Positions 15,827-24,302 are shown, numbered from the stretch's first letter. The stretch is 64,000 bases of DNA from Pseudoalteromonas sp. N1230-9 (GCF_032716425.1 NZ_CP090419.1:42501-106500); one strand, 5' to 3'. The notes: generated by a model not told the origin, from the letters alone. Numbers and translations are program-made.

Positions 15827-16953
15827 TGAACAAAAACGATTTTCTAATTCCACAAGGCAGCTATTTGCTTAACCACTCTGTGGGGCGACCCTTAAAATCT
15901 GCTGAGCAGCATTTTCATCAGCAATTTTTTGCCGCTTGGCAAAATGAAAATAAAGAACCATGGCAACAGTGGCTGCAAGGTGTCGAGGCATTTACGAGTA
16001 GTCTCGCTAAATTATTTAACTCGCAAAGTGAGTTGTTTTGCCCACAGGTTAACTTATCGAGCGGTTTAACCAAGCTTTTGATGTCACACCCGCGACTTCA
16101 GCAAGAAAATTGCAAAGTGTTGATGGCCGAAAGTGACTTTCCAAGTATGGGTTTTGCAATGCAAAAAGCCCTACCTGAAAGTGCTGAAATTGTGTTTATT
16201 GGTAAACATGAAGATTTAACAGATGCACAGGTTTGGCAGTCATATTTAGCGAATAATAATATTGATTTAGTTTTTATCAGCCATGTTTATTCAAACACGG
16301 GTCAGCAAGCGCCTATTCATGAAATTATAAATATTGCAAAGCAACACAACACATTGAGCTTACTTGATGTTGCGCAGTCTGCGGGCATTTTAGAGGTCGA
16401 CTTAACTAAGCTTGATGCCGATTTTATGTTGGGCTCGAGTGTCAAATGGCTATGTGGTGGACCTGGTGCTGCTTATTTATGGGTTAACCGCAAGCAGCTA
16501 TCACTTTGTCAGCCACAAGATGTTGGCTGGTTTTCTCATCAAAATCCGTTTGAATTTGATATTAAGCACTTTGCTTATCATCAAACCGCGTTGCGCTTTT
16601 GGGGTGGTACCCCTTCAGTTGCACCTTATATCCTGGCTTCGCATAGTATTAATTACTTTGCAGAGCTTGGTATCGAAAAAGTGCGCGCATATAACTTAGC
16701 AATGCTTGCCCAGTTTCATGATCAATTAGCTGATTATATGGGTTCACCAATACAGGCTGACAAATGCTCTGGAACGGCCATTATGCATTTTGGCGAGCAA
16801 CAAGCGGCTGTTAAAGCTGCGCTTATTGCAGCGAATATTGCGGTTGATGAACGTCACTTAGGCTTAAGAGTCTCTGCTCATATTTACAATGATCAGCAGG
16901 ATATAGATGCCTTTATTACGACTGTGAAAAGCGCTTTATACCAACGCGCTTAA
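15826..16953 (+). CDS. Kynureninase-like PLP enzyme (class V aminotransferase fold)
   Basis: This is a 375-aa fold-type I PLP enzyme. LNHSVGRPL near 15 and ISHVYSNTGQQAPI near 152 are typical of class V aminotransferases. LLDVAQSAG near 183 provides the PLP-pairing Asp. GSSVKWLCGGPGAAY near 203-217 has the Schiff-base Lys207 in a kynureninase-like setting, since kynureninases carry KYLNGGPG here. Kynureninase cleaves kynurenine to anthranilate and alanine. Co-translation with a tryptophan-dioxygenase-superfamily protein supports action on an aromatic ring-opened product. No formamidase gene is adjacent. Confidence 0.82.
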   Translation: MNKNDFLIPQGSYLLNHSVGRPLKSAEQHFHQQFFAAWQNENKEPWQQWLQGVEAFTSSLAKLFNSQSELFCPQVNLSSGLTKLLMSHPRLQQENCKVLMAESDFPSMGFAMQKALPESAEIVFIGKHEDLTDAQVWQSYLANNNIDLVFISHVYSNTGQQAPIHEIINIAKQHNTLSLLDVAQSAGILEVDLTKLDADFMLGSSVKWLCGGPGAAYLWVNRKQLSLCQPQDVGWFSHQNPFEFDIKHFAYHQTALRFWGGTPSVAPYILASHSINYFAELGIEKVRAYNLAMLAQFHDQLADYMGSPIQADKCSGTAIMHFGEQQAAVKAALIAANIAVDERHLGLRVSAHIYNDQQDIDAFITTVKSALYQRA

Positions 16954-16981
16954 TTAAGTGAGCTCTTTTGAGGCAATAAAA

Positions 16982-16998
16982 CCTTGTTGATAACAAGG
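16982..16998 (+). terminator. Weak hairpin after the kynureninase-like gene
   Basis: CCTTGTT and AACAAGG form a perfect 7-bp stem over GAT, followed by CAAAAATTTC rather than a T-run. It is a doubtful terminator in the gap between converging genes. Confidence 0.35.
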
Positions 16999-17075
16999 CA
17001 AAAATTTCGTAGTTAAGTTGTTCTTAATGAAAAATTTTTAACGCAGGTAGCGACAGGTTTTATCCCTCAAAATGA

Positions 17076-17843
17076 TTAAGTATTATTGCGAGTTGGTATT
17101 ACGTTAAGTGCTTGTCGAGCCTTTGCTTTGACTGAACGCCAGTGCGTCATTGGTTTTTCGGGGACCAATGCTAAAACTTGCGCAAAGTCGATGTCTTCGA
17201 TACCGACTTCGTTACTGTGGGCAAACATAATTCGTTTGGGTTGCAGCGCTTTTAGCATGAGCAAAGAGTTTAAATACAGCTTTGGGTAAAAAACAGGAAA
17301 GGGTGGCACGAGCTGCCCTTTTACTTTTACCAATAAATCAGCAATGTAAATTCGCTCACTGGGAATATGGTACAGGCTAATATCTCGGTCGGTATGACCT
17401 GGGCTATGTAGTGCTTGCCAATCCTCAAAGCCCGGTAGGGTTGCATCTGCCCCAAGGTAATAATCAGCATCTAGATGGCGGCTGTACCAAAGATTGTGGC
17501 GTTTTTTATTTAACCTACCTGCGACCCACCAAGCAAGCGCGATATCGGTTAAGTGCATTAAGAAACCATCAATGCCTCTATACCATTGTCCTGGGGCGTT
17601 TGACGTGGCTATTTTAGCACCACTTAACTTTCTTAATGCGTGTGCTCCACCGGCATGATCTGGGTGCATATGGGTCACCACAATAAGCTTTAAGTCAGTG
17701 ACAGGGCGCTTTAGTTGCTCGGTAATATAGTCAAATACAGTATTCACATCAGCACGGCAACAACCATCAAGCAGCATCAATTTATCTGGATATTCAACCA
17801 AATAGATATTTTGGATATAACCTTCGAGCGTGTGAATTTGCAA
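17076..17843 (-). CDS. Metallo-beta-lactamase fold hydrolase
   Basis: This is a 255-aa MBL-fold protein. The zinc motif THMHPDHAGG gives His58, His60, Asp62 and His63; a later SPGHTDRDISLY near 164 and FAHSNEVG near 210 supply the remaining metal ligands. There is no signal peptide, so it is cytoplasmic. The family is broad (glyoxalase II-like thioesterases, lactonases and others) and the substrate cannot be told from sequence. It stands alone on the minus strand, convergent with the kynureninase-like gene. Confidence 0.9.
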   Translation of the reverse strand: MQIHTLEGYIQNIYLVEYPDKLMLLDGCCRADVNTVFDYITEQLKRPVTDLKLIVVTHMHPDHAGGAHALRKLSGAKIATSNAPGQWYRGIDGFLMHLTDIALAWWVAGRLNKKRHNLWYSRHLDADYYLGADATLPGFEDWQALHSPGHTDRDISLYHIPSERIYIADLLVKVKGQLVPPFPVFYPKLYLNSLLMLKALQPKRIMFAHSNEVGIEDIDFAQVLALVPEKPMTHWRSVKAKARQALNVIPTRNNT

Positions 17844-17911
17844 AACGATTGATCCCTAAACTTAATCAGCAAATCAGTTATATCATGTCTGACCAGTTTT
17901 GGTAAGCTAAG

Positions 17912-18403
17912 CTAATTGGATTGTGTACCTCGCTCTTTGAGCTGTTTTTTGCTTTCTTCTAGCTGTGCTACTTGCTTTTCTAGGGTGGCGATTTGACTTT
18001 TATAGTAAGCGTTAATACGTTCGCTTTGTTTGCTAATAGCATCGTCAATGGACGCTGCCCCCAATCTATTGGCGGCATCTTGCGTCATATTTTTGAGTTT
18101 ATCGATGCGCTCACTTTGTTGTTTTTGTAGTTCTTTGAGCTCTAATTGGAGGCGGTCTATTTCGCGATCGACTTTTTGGATTTTTAAATAATCCTCAACA
18201 CTTAAGTCTGCTGGTTTTTGCGGCTGCTCTGTGGCTGGGATTTGATTACTTGCTGGTGGCGGTGTAATTTTCACGATTGCTGCATCTTTACCACAAGGCT
18301 GCTCGGTAAAGGTGGCAACCCCGTCAATGATACACTGATAAATAGTGGCTTGACTGTTGGCGCTGGCAAATAGAGCAAGAGTAACAAATACAAAACGAAA
18401 CAT
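17912..18403 (-). CDS. DUF4124-type periplasmic protein with coiled coil
   Basis: This is a 163-aa exported protein. The start at MFRFVFVTLALF gives a standard signal peptide cut after SQA; an upstream in-frame extension of 20 residues has no signal character. The mature N terminus TIYQCIIDGVATFTEQPCG is the DUF4124 pattern with two Cys, followed by a Pro-rich linker and a long charged coiled coil (about 75-160). DUF4124 proteins are common periplasmic proteins of unknown role. Confidence 0.85.
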   Translation of the reverse strand: MFRFVFVTLALFASANSQATIYQCIIDGVATFTEQPCGKDAAIVKITPPPASNQIPATEQPQKPADLSVEDYLKIQKVDREIDRLQLELKELQKQQSERIDKLKNMTQDAANRLGAASIDDAISKQSERINAYYKSQIATLEKQVAQLEESKKQLKERGTQSN

Positions 18404-18475
18404 AGCATCACTTTGTGTAGCAAATAGATACTTAGCATGCATGAAATATAATGAGGTGTGCAAGTTTTTCGAGCA

Positions 18476-18502
18476 TAAAAAAACCGCTAAAAAGCGGTTT
18501 TT
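18476..18502 (-). terminator. Terminator of the tRNA-Ser transcript
   Basis: AAAAACCGCT pairs with AGCGGTTTTT across AAAA, with the T-run lying on the minus strand just after the tRNA genes. It also lies upstream of the DUF4124 gene. Confidence 0.85.
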
Positions 18503-18512
18503 AATAATAAAA

Positions 18513-18605
18513 TGGTGGAGAAGGAGGGATTCGAACCCTCGATAGAGCTACAAACCCTATACTCCCTTAGCAGGGGAGCGCCTTCGGCCACTCGGCCACC
18601 TCTCC
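18513..18605 (-). tRNA. tRNA-Ser (anticodon GCU)
   Basis: Read on the minus strand, the sequence starts GGAGAGGTGGCCGAGTGG and ends CTTCTCCACCA, with GGTTCGAATCC as T-arm and a long variable arm, as expected for a class II serine tRNA. The anticodon stem CTCCC/GGGAG encloses CTGCTAA, giving anticodon GCT. CCA is encoded. Confidence 0.96.
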
Positions 18606-18658
18606 AGCGCATAATTCTGATTGTAATTTGCTGAAATAAATCAACAAATAAAAATAAG

Positions 18659-18749
18659 TGGTGGAGAGATAGGGATTTGAACCCTAGAGGGGCTACAAAC
18701 CCCTGCCGGTTTTCAAGACCGGTGCATTCGACCACTCTGCCATCTCTCC
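18659..18749 (-). tRNA. tRNA-Ser (anticodon UGA)
   Basis: Read on the minus strand, GGAGAGATGGCAGAGTGG opens the gene and TATCTCTCCACCA closes it. The anticodon stem CCGGT/ACCGG encloses CTTGAAA, giving anticodon TGA, and a long variable arm is present. It lies 53 bases upstream of the GCU tRNA-Ser, so both are probably one transcript. Confidence 0.96.
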
Positions 18750-18893
18750 ACATCGTGATGCGAGAATAATACTTAGCTGAATCGGCTGTGTAAATAGGAA
18801 AAAGTTCGTTTGCTTGTTTTTTGAGCGTAAAGAGGGTGTTTTTTGTAAAAAGGTTTAATTATTTGCTGTTTTTAACTTAAAAGAAGGGTTGGA

Positions 18894-18948
18894 GCAGTAA
18901 ACGGAGGAGCTAAAGAAGGATCTTCATTAGTGGTTGGGTGTTTACTGC
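18894..18948 (-). repeat. Long hairpin downstream of the 46-aa gene
   Basis: GCAGTAAAC (18894-18902) and GTTTACTGC (18940-18948) are perfect complements around a 37-base, GC-richer loop in an AT-rich gap. On the minus strand it follows the small basic gene by 26 bases and is followed by CTCCAACCCTTCTTTT. It may be a 3' structure or a small RNA part. Confidence 0.5.
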
Positions 18949-18974
18949 ACCGATAAAGTAACCATGGTTGGGGA

Positions 18975-19115
18975 TTACTTGTGTTGTACTGCGCCGCCAA
19001 GTGCCAGTTTTTTTCCGTAACGGTTTAACTTAGCAAGCATTTTTGCTTTTCTGTTAGTTGGTTTTACGGCAACATGAGTTGCTGCACTTTGGTTTAGTGT
19101 ATTAATCGGGTTCAT
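18975..19115 (-). CDS. 46-aa basic hypothetical protein
   Basis: The start is chosen at the Met of MNPINTLNQS because GGAG lies seven bases before it; the longer frame lacks this. The 46-residue product is strongly basic (many Lys/Arg between 19 and 36: KPTNRKAKMLAKLNRYGKK) and has no membrane segment. It could bind nucleic acid or ribosome, but no family is recognised. A hairpin follows the gene. Confidence 0.6.
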   Translation of the reverse strand: MNPINTLNQSAATHVAVKPTNRKAKMLAKLNRYGKKLALGGAVQHK

Positions 19116-19438
19116 TACTTTGCTCCAGGTTGTGTTTGGTTGAAAACATGGGTATTTTGCAACCAAAATGGACAAAAATAAAACGATAAAAATTGAGTCT
19201 ATCGGATAACTTTTTTTAATCCGAATTCACTTTATTAACAATGGGTTAAGTTTTCTGTTTTGCTATAGTTTGCATGGTTATGCAAGGTGCTTTTTTATTA
19301 ACTTTAGGCATATAAAGAGTTTTTGCTTTATGTTGTTTTGTTTATGCGTTTTTAAATTTATAAAGTGACTAAATATTCAGATTAATATAATTTGAATGAG
19401 TGGCTGTTTTTGCCCTGCTTGAAAAGAAGTAATCGTTG
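19116..19438. other. AT-rich intergenic region between divergent genes
   Basis: This 323-base gap separates the 46-aa gene from the lipid kinase gene. It is very AT-rich with T-runs, and presumably holds both promoters. I see no RNA gene, repeat or operator that I can support. Confidence 0.5.
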
Positions 19439-20287
19439 ATGTTGATAATAATAAAGCCAAGCGACAAAAAAAATCATAAAAACAGTGTTGATTGGCTACT
19501 AAAAGAATGTAAAAAAAGACAGATTGAGCCTGAATTGTATTTAACCACAGGTAAGTTTGAGAATGATTGCGCTGATATTGCGCTTTTGGCTAAGAAGCAA
19601 ACTCAAATCGTGGTGATTGGTGGTGACGGAACTTTACACTTAGCTGTTAATGCAGTCATAGAGAGTGATTGTTCAATTGCGTTAATTCCGGCAGGCACAG
19701 GTAATGATTTTGCTCGTGGCTTTGCGTGTAAACAACAGGCTTGGTATGAAGCCGTTTTTAATAGCCGTACAGAGTTAATCGATGTTGGACAAGTAAACCA
19801 GCGGTATTTTATCAATGTTGCGGGTATAGGCTTTGACGCTGAAGTGGTGGCTCAACTAAACAAAGCCGGAACTTTTAGCTCGTTTGGCTACACTTGGCAG
19901 GGTATTAAGCAGCTATTTTTATTTCAGGCACGGTCACTTCAGGGTGAGTTTAATGGTAAAGCACTCAACTACAGTAACTTAGCGACGATTTTTGCCAATC
20001 ATCACTACTTTGGTGGTGGCTTAAAAATCGCTCCAAAAGCACAGCTAAATGATGGCCAGCTTGACTGTTACTGCATGCCCGCAGGTGGTTTGCTGAAAAA
20101 CCTGCTCAGTTTTGTGTATTTACTACTGGTAAAGCATCATAGTTTGAAAAAGCTAGAATATTCACAACTAGCCAGTGCTGAAGTAACCACCACTGGACAG
20201 CTTATTGAGGCCGATGGTGAGTTGGTGGGTTTTACGCCTGCGAAGATCAGTATTCACCCGCAAGCGCTACGTTTTCATATGCCATAA
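19439..20287 (+). CDS. Diacylglycerol kinase / YegS-type lipid kinase
   Basis: This is a 282-aa lipid kinase of the DAGK catalytic family. VVIGGDGTLHLAVNAV near 60 carries the nucleotide-binding GGDGT, and IPAGTGNDFARGF near 88 is the second hallmark motif; LIEADGELVGFTPAKI near 260 is the usual C-terminal sandwich. It phosphorylates a lipid such as diacylglycerol at the membrane. ATG at 19439 is preferred over TTG one codon earlier, with AAGAAG upstream. It stands alone. Confidence 0.92.
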   Translation: MLIIIKPSDKKNHKNSVDWLLKECKKRQIEPELYLTTGKFENDCADIALLAKKQTQIVVIGGDGTLHLAVNAVIESDCSIALIPAGTGNDFARGFACKQQAWYEAVFNSRTELIDVGQVNQRYFINVAGIGFDAEVVAQLNKAGTFSSFGYTWQGIKQLFLFQARSLQGEFNGKALNYSNLATIFANHHYFGGGLKIAPKAQLNDGQLDCYCMPAGGLLKNLLSFVYLLLVKHHSLKKLEYSQLASAEVTTTGQLIEADGELVGFTPAKISIHPQALRFHMP

Positions 20288-20315
20288 AAAAGCGCCGGCA
20301 AAATTTGCCAGCGCT
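20286..20315 (-). terminator. Terminator of the EamA gene
   Basis: AGCGC(C)GGCAAA pairs with TTTGCC(A)GCGCT, and the T-run lies on the minus strand side. It separates the convergent lipid kinase and EamA genes. Confidence 0.8.
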
Positions 20316-20341
20316 TGGTGTTAGAGGCGACATAGTCACTT

Positions 20342-21271
20342 CTAACTGGGGACGGAGCCTTTTTGCTGAATACTGCGAGCAGCAAAAAAAGCTTTAATTT
20401 GTTTTGTCGGTGTTAGCACAATGGCATTGCCAAATAAAACTAAGCTAAATCCGATAAAGGTGTTCGCTTGCCATTCGAATCCTTCAAATAAGGTACTTAG
20501 TACCACTGCAACCAGTGGGAATAATACGATCACATAACTTGCCCGTTCTGGGCCGATATTTTTTAGTAGTGCAAAATAACAAGCAAATGCGATTACTGTA
20601 CCGAACACAGCTAAATAGAGCAGCGACACCCAATAACTTGTTGGAGCATTCAAGGTAAGCTCTACATCACTGACTAAAACATAAGCAGCCAAGCCTAAAG
20701 CGCTATATAACATACCCCACGCGTTGCCTTGTAGTACGCCAATGTTACGCTGAGAGTTTCGAACACTGACCATATTTCCCAATGAAGCCACAAAGGTTCC
20801 TGATAGCGCAAGTAGTAACCCGACCAACGCACCATTACTCAAGTTGAATTGCTGAATTTGTGGCCAAAACAAGCTAGCAATTCCCATCACGCCAAGAAGT
20901 GCACCAAAGTAAATTCGCTTGGCGATAGGTTTGGCAAAAAATAACCGTGTATTGATGATATTCATCAATAACAGCATGGAAAAAGCAATCGATGCCATGG
21001 CTGAAGTGAGGTAATTTTGTGCCCAATATAAAACAAGATAGTTTAAACCAAAGTTGAACAATGCCAGTAAAGCGAAAAAGCCATGGTCACGTAGTGAATA
21101 TTGCATAGGTAGCTTTTTTATCAGCACGAAAGCCCACATTAAAACGGCTGCAATAGCAAAGCGATAAAACAAGGAGATTTCAACGGCAACATTGCCTAAT
21201 TGAAACTCAATCGCTAGCCAAGTTGACCCCCAAATTAGTACCGTGACGAGGTAAAGAGCGGCACTTTTCAT
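20342..21271 (-). CDS. EamA family (DMT) transporter
   Basis: This is a 309-aa inner-membrane protein with ten hydrophobic helices in two EamA repeats (about 5-135 and 148-285). The first repeat opens with LVTVLIWGSTWLAIEFQLG, the classical DMT start. Such proteins export metabolites such as amino acids. It is divergent from a MocR-type PLP regulator with operator-like repeats between them, so its expression is probably controlled by that regulator, and a substrate linked to amino acid or vitamin B6 metabolism is an inference. Confidence 0.92.
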   Translation of the reverse strand: MKSAALYLVTVLIWGSTWLAIEFQLGNVAVEISLFYRFAIAAVLMWAFVLIKKLPMQYSLRDHGFFALLALFNFGLNYLVLYWAQNYLTSAMASIAFSMLLLMNIINTRLFFAKPIAKRIYFGALLGVMGIASLFWPQIQQFNLSNGALVGLLLALSGTFVASLGNMVSVRNSQRNIGVLQGNAWGMLYSALGLAAYVLVSDVELTLNAPTSYWVSLLYLAVFGTVIAFACYFALLKNIGPERASYVIVLFPLVAVVLSTLFEGFEWQANTFIGFSLVLFGNAIVLTPTKQIKAFFAARSIQQKGSVPS

Positions 21272-21315
21272 AGTTAGTACTCAAAAGTTTAAAGTATGTT
21301 CATTTTAGGCCTCTT

Positions 21316-21361
21316 CTGTATACTTAACATATACAGAAAACTAAAAATATAACCTATACAG
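21316..21361. promoter_or_regulatory. MocR-type operator repeats
   Basis: CTGTATA (21316-21322) and TATACAG (21330-21336) form an inverted repeat, and a second TATACAG at 21355-21361 repeats directly 25 bases further. One inverted and two direct copies in the divergent gap is the layout known for MocR/PdxR regulators. Confidence 0.7.
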
Positions 21362-21372
21362 TTTGGTGTCCG

Positions 21373-22815
21373 ATGTCACAAGTAATCAGTCGCAGTAATA
21401 GTGAGTTTTTATATCAACAGGTGATTCAGCTAATAAGAGATCTTTGCTCTCAAGGGTCGTTATTGCCTGGAGAGAAGTTACCGTCGCTAAGAAAAATGGC
21501 TGATAAGTTAAACGTAAGTATCCCAACAGTGAAACAAGCTTATCAACTTTTAGAAGGGCAAGGGTTGATAGAAGCCAGAGAAAAGTCAGGATACTTTTTA
21601 AAGTCTTCTCAATTAAATCAATCGCGGCCGAAACGAGTGAAGCTAAGTCGCGAACCAATGATGGTGAATAAGCAAGGCTTGATTGAGCAAGTTTATAGTG
21701 CCATACATAAAGCCAATGTTGTGCCATTCGGTATTGCAAACCCTATTGCAGCAGCACCTACAGATAAAGCGCTAGCACGAACAATGCGACGTGTAATGAC
21801 ACTGGCTGGCGCATCGGCAATTAACTACGGTCCAATGGATGGTTTTGCACCATTGAAAAAGCAATTGATCCACCGCTATTTAGATTTTGGCATTGGTGTT
21901 GATAGTGATGAATTGGTGATCACCAATGGCGCACAAGAGGCATTGGCAATAGCACTTAAATGTGTCGCTAAACCTGGCGATATTATCGCCATCGAATCGC
22001 CTTGTTATTTTGGCATTATTGAATTAATTGAAAGCTTAGGCTTAAAGGCGCTGGAAATCCCCCTGTGTCCTGATGAAGGAATTTGGCTAGATGATTTGGC
22101 TCAAGCCCTCGATGAGCATGATATCAAAGCGTGTGTTTTTTCAACGTCGTTAAATAACCCCGTTGGTAGTTTTATGCCAGAGACTAAACGCGAGCAGTTA
22201 GTGACTCTTTTAGAAGAGCGTAACGTTGTGCTCATAGAAGACGATGTTTATGGCGATCTACATTTTACTGCTAAACGTGCTACACCAGCGCAAGCTTATT
22301 CAAAAAAAGGCTTAGTGATCACCTGTGCGTCGTTTTCAAAAACGGCTGCACCAAGCTATCGTATTGGTTGGATCATTGCGGGCAAGTTTGCAGAGCAAGC
22401 AAGGCGTTATAAACGTGCTCTGAGTTGCTCCGCGCCACTTATTAATCAATGGACTCTGTATGAGTTTATCGCCAGCGGTGAGTACGATCGTAATCTGCGT
22501 TTGTTGAGGCAGCGCTTGAGTACAAATAAAGAACGTATGATTTGGTGCTTACAGCAATATATGCCAAGTTGCGCGCGCATTAGTAATCCGCAGGGTGGCT
22601 GTGTGATTTGGATTGATCTTGGAGGGCAGTATGATGCGGTAAAGTTATTCCATTTAGCGTTAGAGGCGGGGATTAGCATTACTCCAGGGTTAATATTTTC
22701 AGCGGGTAAAAAATACCGCAGCTGTTTTCGCTTAAGCTATGGTTTACCTTGGTCTGAGCATTTAGAACAAGCAATTAAAACCTTGTCACAGCTCACAGTA
22801 TTAGCCAAAAAATAA
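21373..22815 (+). CDS. MocR/PdxR-type regulator (GntR wHTH fused to aminotransferase domain)
   Basis: This is a 480-aa MocR-family regulator. Residues 5-75 form a GntR winged helix (GEKLPSLRKMADKLNVSIPTV); residues 105-475 are a class I aminotransferase-like domain with NGAQEALAIA near 180, SLNNPVGSFMP near 260, EDDVYGDL near 293 and the PLP lysine in CASFSKTAAPSYRIG near 322. These proteins use PLP as sensor and rarely catalyse. It probably controls the divergent EamA gene and itself through the repeats between them. Confidence 0.94.
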   Translation: MSQVISRSNSEFLYQQVIQLIRDLCSQGSLLPGEKLPSLRKMADKLNVSIPTVKQAYQLLEGQGLIEAREKSGYFLKSSQLNQSRPKRVKLSREPMMVNKQGLIEQVYSAIHKANVVPFGIANPIAAAPTDKALARTMRRVMTLAGASAINYGPMDGFAPLKKQLIHRYLDFGIGVDSDELVITNGAQEALAIALKCVAKPGDIIAIESPCYFGIIELIESLGLKALEIPLCPDEGIWLDDLAQALDEHDIKACVFSTSLNNPVGSFMPETKREQLVTLLEERNVVLIEDDVYGDLHFTAKRATPAQAYSKKGLVITCASFSKTAAPSYRIGWIIAGKFAEQARRYKRALSCSAPLINQWTLYEFIASGEYDRNLRLLRQRLSTNKERMIWCLQQYMPSCARISNPQGGCVIWIDLGGQYDAVKLFHLALEAGISITPGLIFSAGKKYRSCFRLSYGLPWSEHLEQAIKTLSQLTVLAKK

Positions 22816-22816
22816 A

Positions 22817-22838
22817 AAGCGCAGAGCAAGCTCTGCGC
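22817..22838 (-). terminator. Terminator of the yggN-type gene
   Basis: GCGCAGAG/CTCTGCGC over a CAAG loop, with TTTTTATTTTTT on the minus strand side. It lies between converging genes and may work mainly for the minus-strand gene. Confidence 0.82.
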
Positions 22839-22867
22839 AAAACCAAGTGCGTTGGTTCAGGGATATC

Positions 22868-23668
22868 TTACTCAGCATGCTGTTTAAATGTGAACAGCTG
22901 GTATTCTTTTAATTCAGGTACTAAAGCGACTAGCTCTTGCTCTTTATGGGCAATATCTGCAAAACTGCCACAGAGTGCATCGGCACGCTCTTCTAGTTGT
23001 GCGGCTTGGGTTTCTACGCGTGCTTCGATTTGTTCACCCATGTTTTCCATGCGCTTTTCAAAAGCATCCATATCACCACCTGAGCCGATTAATGCAGAAC
23101 CAAGAGCAACTAAAATACTGCCCATTGATTTCATCATGGCTGACTCAACCGCGGATTCGATTTGCTCATCAAACTGATTCTCAAAGTTTTGGCCAAACTT
23201 TTCGAAATTTTGCTGACCCATAGTGAATGCACCTTGTTGATAGAAAGCGTTCTGCACTTCTACGCTAATGTCATCCATTAATTCAGATATGTCGTTTAGG
23301 CCGTCAATGTTAAAAGCATTAGCAACTTCTTCGATTGCTACACCTGCGATTTTTACCCCATCAAGCGCGATGTTTGCCACCTCAGGGAGTTGGCTGCGTA
23401 AGCTGTCGGAATAAGCGGCAATAGCCTCTTGCTGCGAAGAATTGAGGGATACGCTTTGACCATCAATATATAGATTATTTTGGTTGATGATTTTCATAGT
23501 ACGATTATCGGCTGTGTAAACTTCTAGCTCGCTTGGCGTAATACGAACATCATTTTTAAATTCAACATCACATTGCTCACCACTGAATGAAATATTTGTA
23601 TCATTATCGTTATGAGCCATAGCACTTGTGGCGATAAATAAAGAACTTGCTAACAATAACTTTTTCAT
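22868..23668 (-). CDS. yggN: YggN family protein (DUF2884), exported
   Basis: This is a 266-aa periplasmic protein of the YggN/DUF2884 family. The start at MKKLLLASSLF follows AGGAAAG and gives a clear signal peptide cut after SAMA. The mature part carries the family's NLYIDGQSVSLN near 75 and a helical C-terminal half with the Glu/Gln-rich repeat around FEKFGQNFENQFDEQIESA. Two conserved Cys lie near the ends of the mature domain. The function is unknown. Confidence 0.9.
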   Translation of the reverse strand: MKKLLLASSLFIATSAMAHNDNDTNISFSGEQCDVEFKNDVRITPSELEVYTADNRTMKIINQNNLYIDGQSVSLNSSQQEAIAAYSDSLRSQLPEVANIALDGVKIAGVAIEEVANAFNIDGLNDISELMDDISVEVQNAFYQQGAFTMGQQNFEKFGQNFENQFDEQIESAVESAMMKSMGSILVALGSALIGSGGDMDAFEKRMENMGEQIEARVETQAAQLEERADALCGSFADIAHKEQELVALVPELKEYQLFTFKQHAE

Positions 23669-24058
23669 TTTTTTCTTTCCTGTTTGAAATGACAAAATTT
23701 AGTAATCAAATAGAGTGCCAAGCTTTTAAAGTTATTTAATATCAAAAGCTTGCTTGTTTTTATTCATTTGTGGATAAGAAATAAAAATTAATTTTTAACC
23801 ATTTTTTGGTCAAATTAACCAAAAAATCCATATACATAAATGAGTTTTATCGAAACGATAAAAAACTCTCACTTTTCAGAAATCGAATTTAGCGCTATTT
23901 ATTCACAATATTGACATATCACCTATTTAGCATGGGGCTATGGCTTTATTTTGGTAGTTTTTAGGTACTAAATTACTACTGAGCTTTTTAAACTTTGCCA
24001 ATTCATGGAATAAATTTAAAACCGTTGAATTGGTCTCAAACACTTTATGGAGTGGGTT
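23669..24058. other. AT-rich intergenic region with two hairpins
   Basis: This 390-base gap between divergent genes holds two inverted repeats: TTTTTTGGT/ACCAAAAAA with a 7-base loop (23802-23826), and TTTTATCG/CGATAAAA with an AAA loop (23845-23863). Neither is followed by a clean T-run. TTGACA at 23912 could be a -35 for the plus-strand gene. No gene is seen. Confidence 0.6.
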
Positions 24059-24247
24059 GTGGGTAAGACATTTAGTTATGACGCGCTAGATGACGATTTT
24101 GTTGAAGACGAGTACGAAATGGTCGGGCGTAATCAACACGACAAGAAAAAGCAACGCGTTAAGAAGAAGTTGGAAGACTATCTTGAACAAAAACGCTTGC
24201 GAAGAAACTTAGGTGAAGATGATTTTGATGATTATTTGAACGACTAA
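24059..24247 (+). CDS. PA3496-family small acidic/basic protein
   Basis: This is a 62-aa protein of the PA3496-like family (putative envelope-integrity protein in some annotations). The GTG start is chosen because GGAG lies six bases before it; an ATG four codons upstream overlaps this site. An acidic N terminus (YDALDDDFVEDEYEM) is followed by a lysine/arginine helix and an acidic end (DDFDDYLND). There is no signal peptide. Its role is unproven. Confidence 0.82.
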   Translation: MGKTFSYDALDDDFVEDEYEMVGRNQHDKKKQRVKKKLEDYLEQKRLRRNLGEDDFDDYLND

Positions 24248-24260
24248 GTATAAATTTAGA

Positions 24261-24292
24261 TAAAGAGGTGCTGCGCCTCTTTATTGCTTTTT
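24261..24292 (+). terminator. Terminator after the PA3496-like gene
   Basis: TAAAGAGG and CCTCTTTA form a perfect stem over a 7-base loop, followed by TTGCTTTTTG. It lies in the gap to the convergent glutathione peroxidase gene and could serve both. Confidence 0.75.
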
Positions 24293-24302
24293 GACGTACG
24301 CT

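Noticed and set aside
17076..17843. MBL hydrolase as the missing formamidase of the kynureninase-like operon
   Set aside because: It is on the opposite strand with its own context, and the fold alone does not support this activity.
18513..18749. tRNA-Ser genes as an integration site of a genomic island
   Set aside because: No integrase, direct repeat of the tRNA end or change in gene type is seen nearby.
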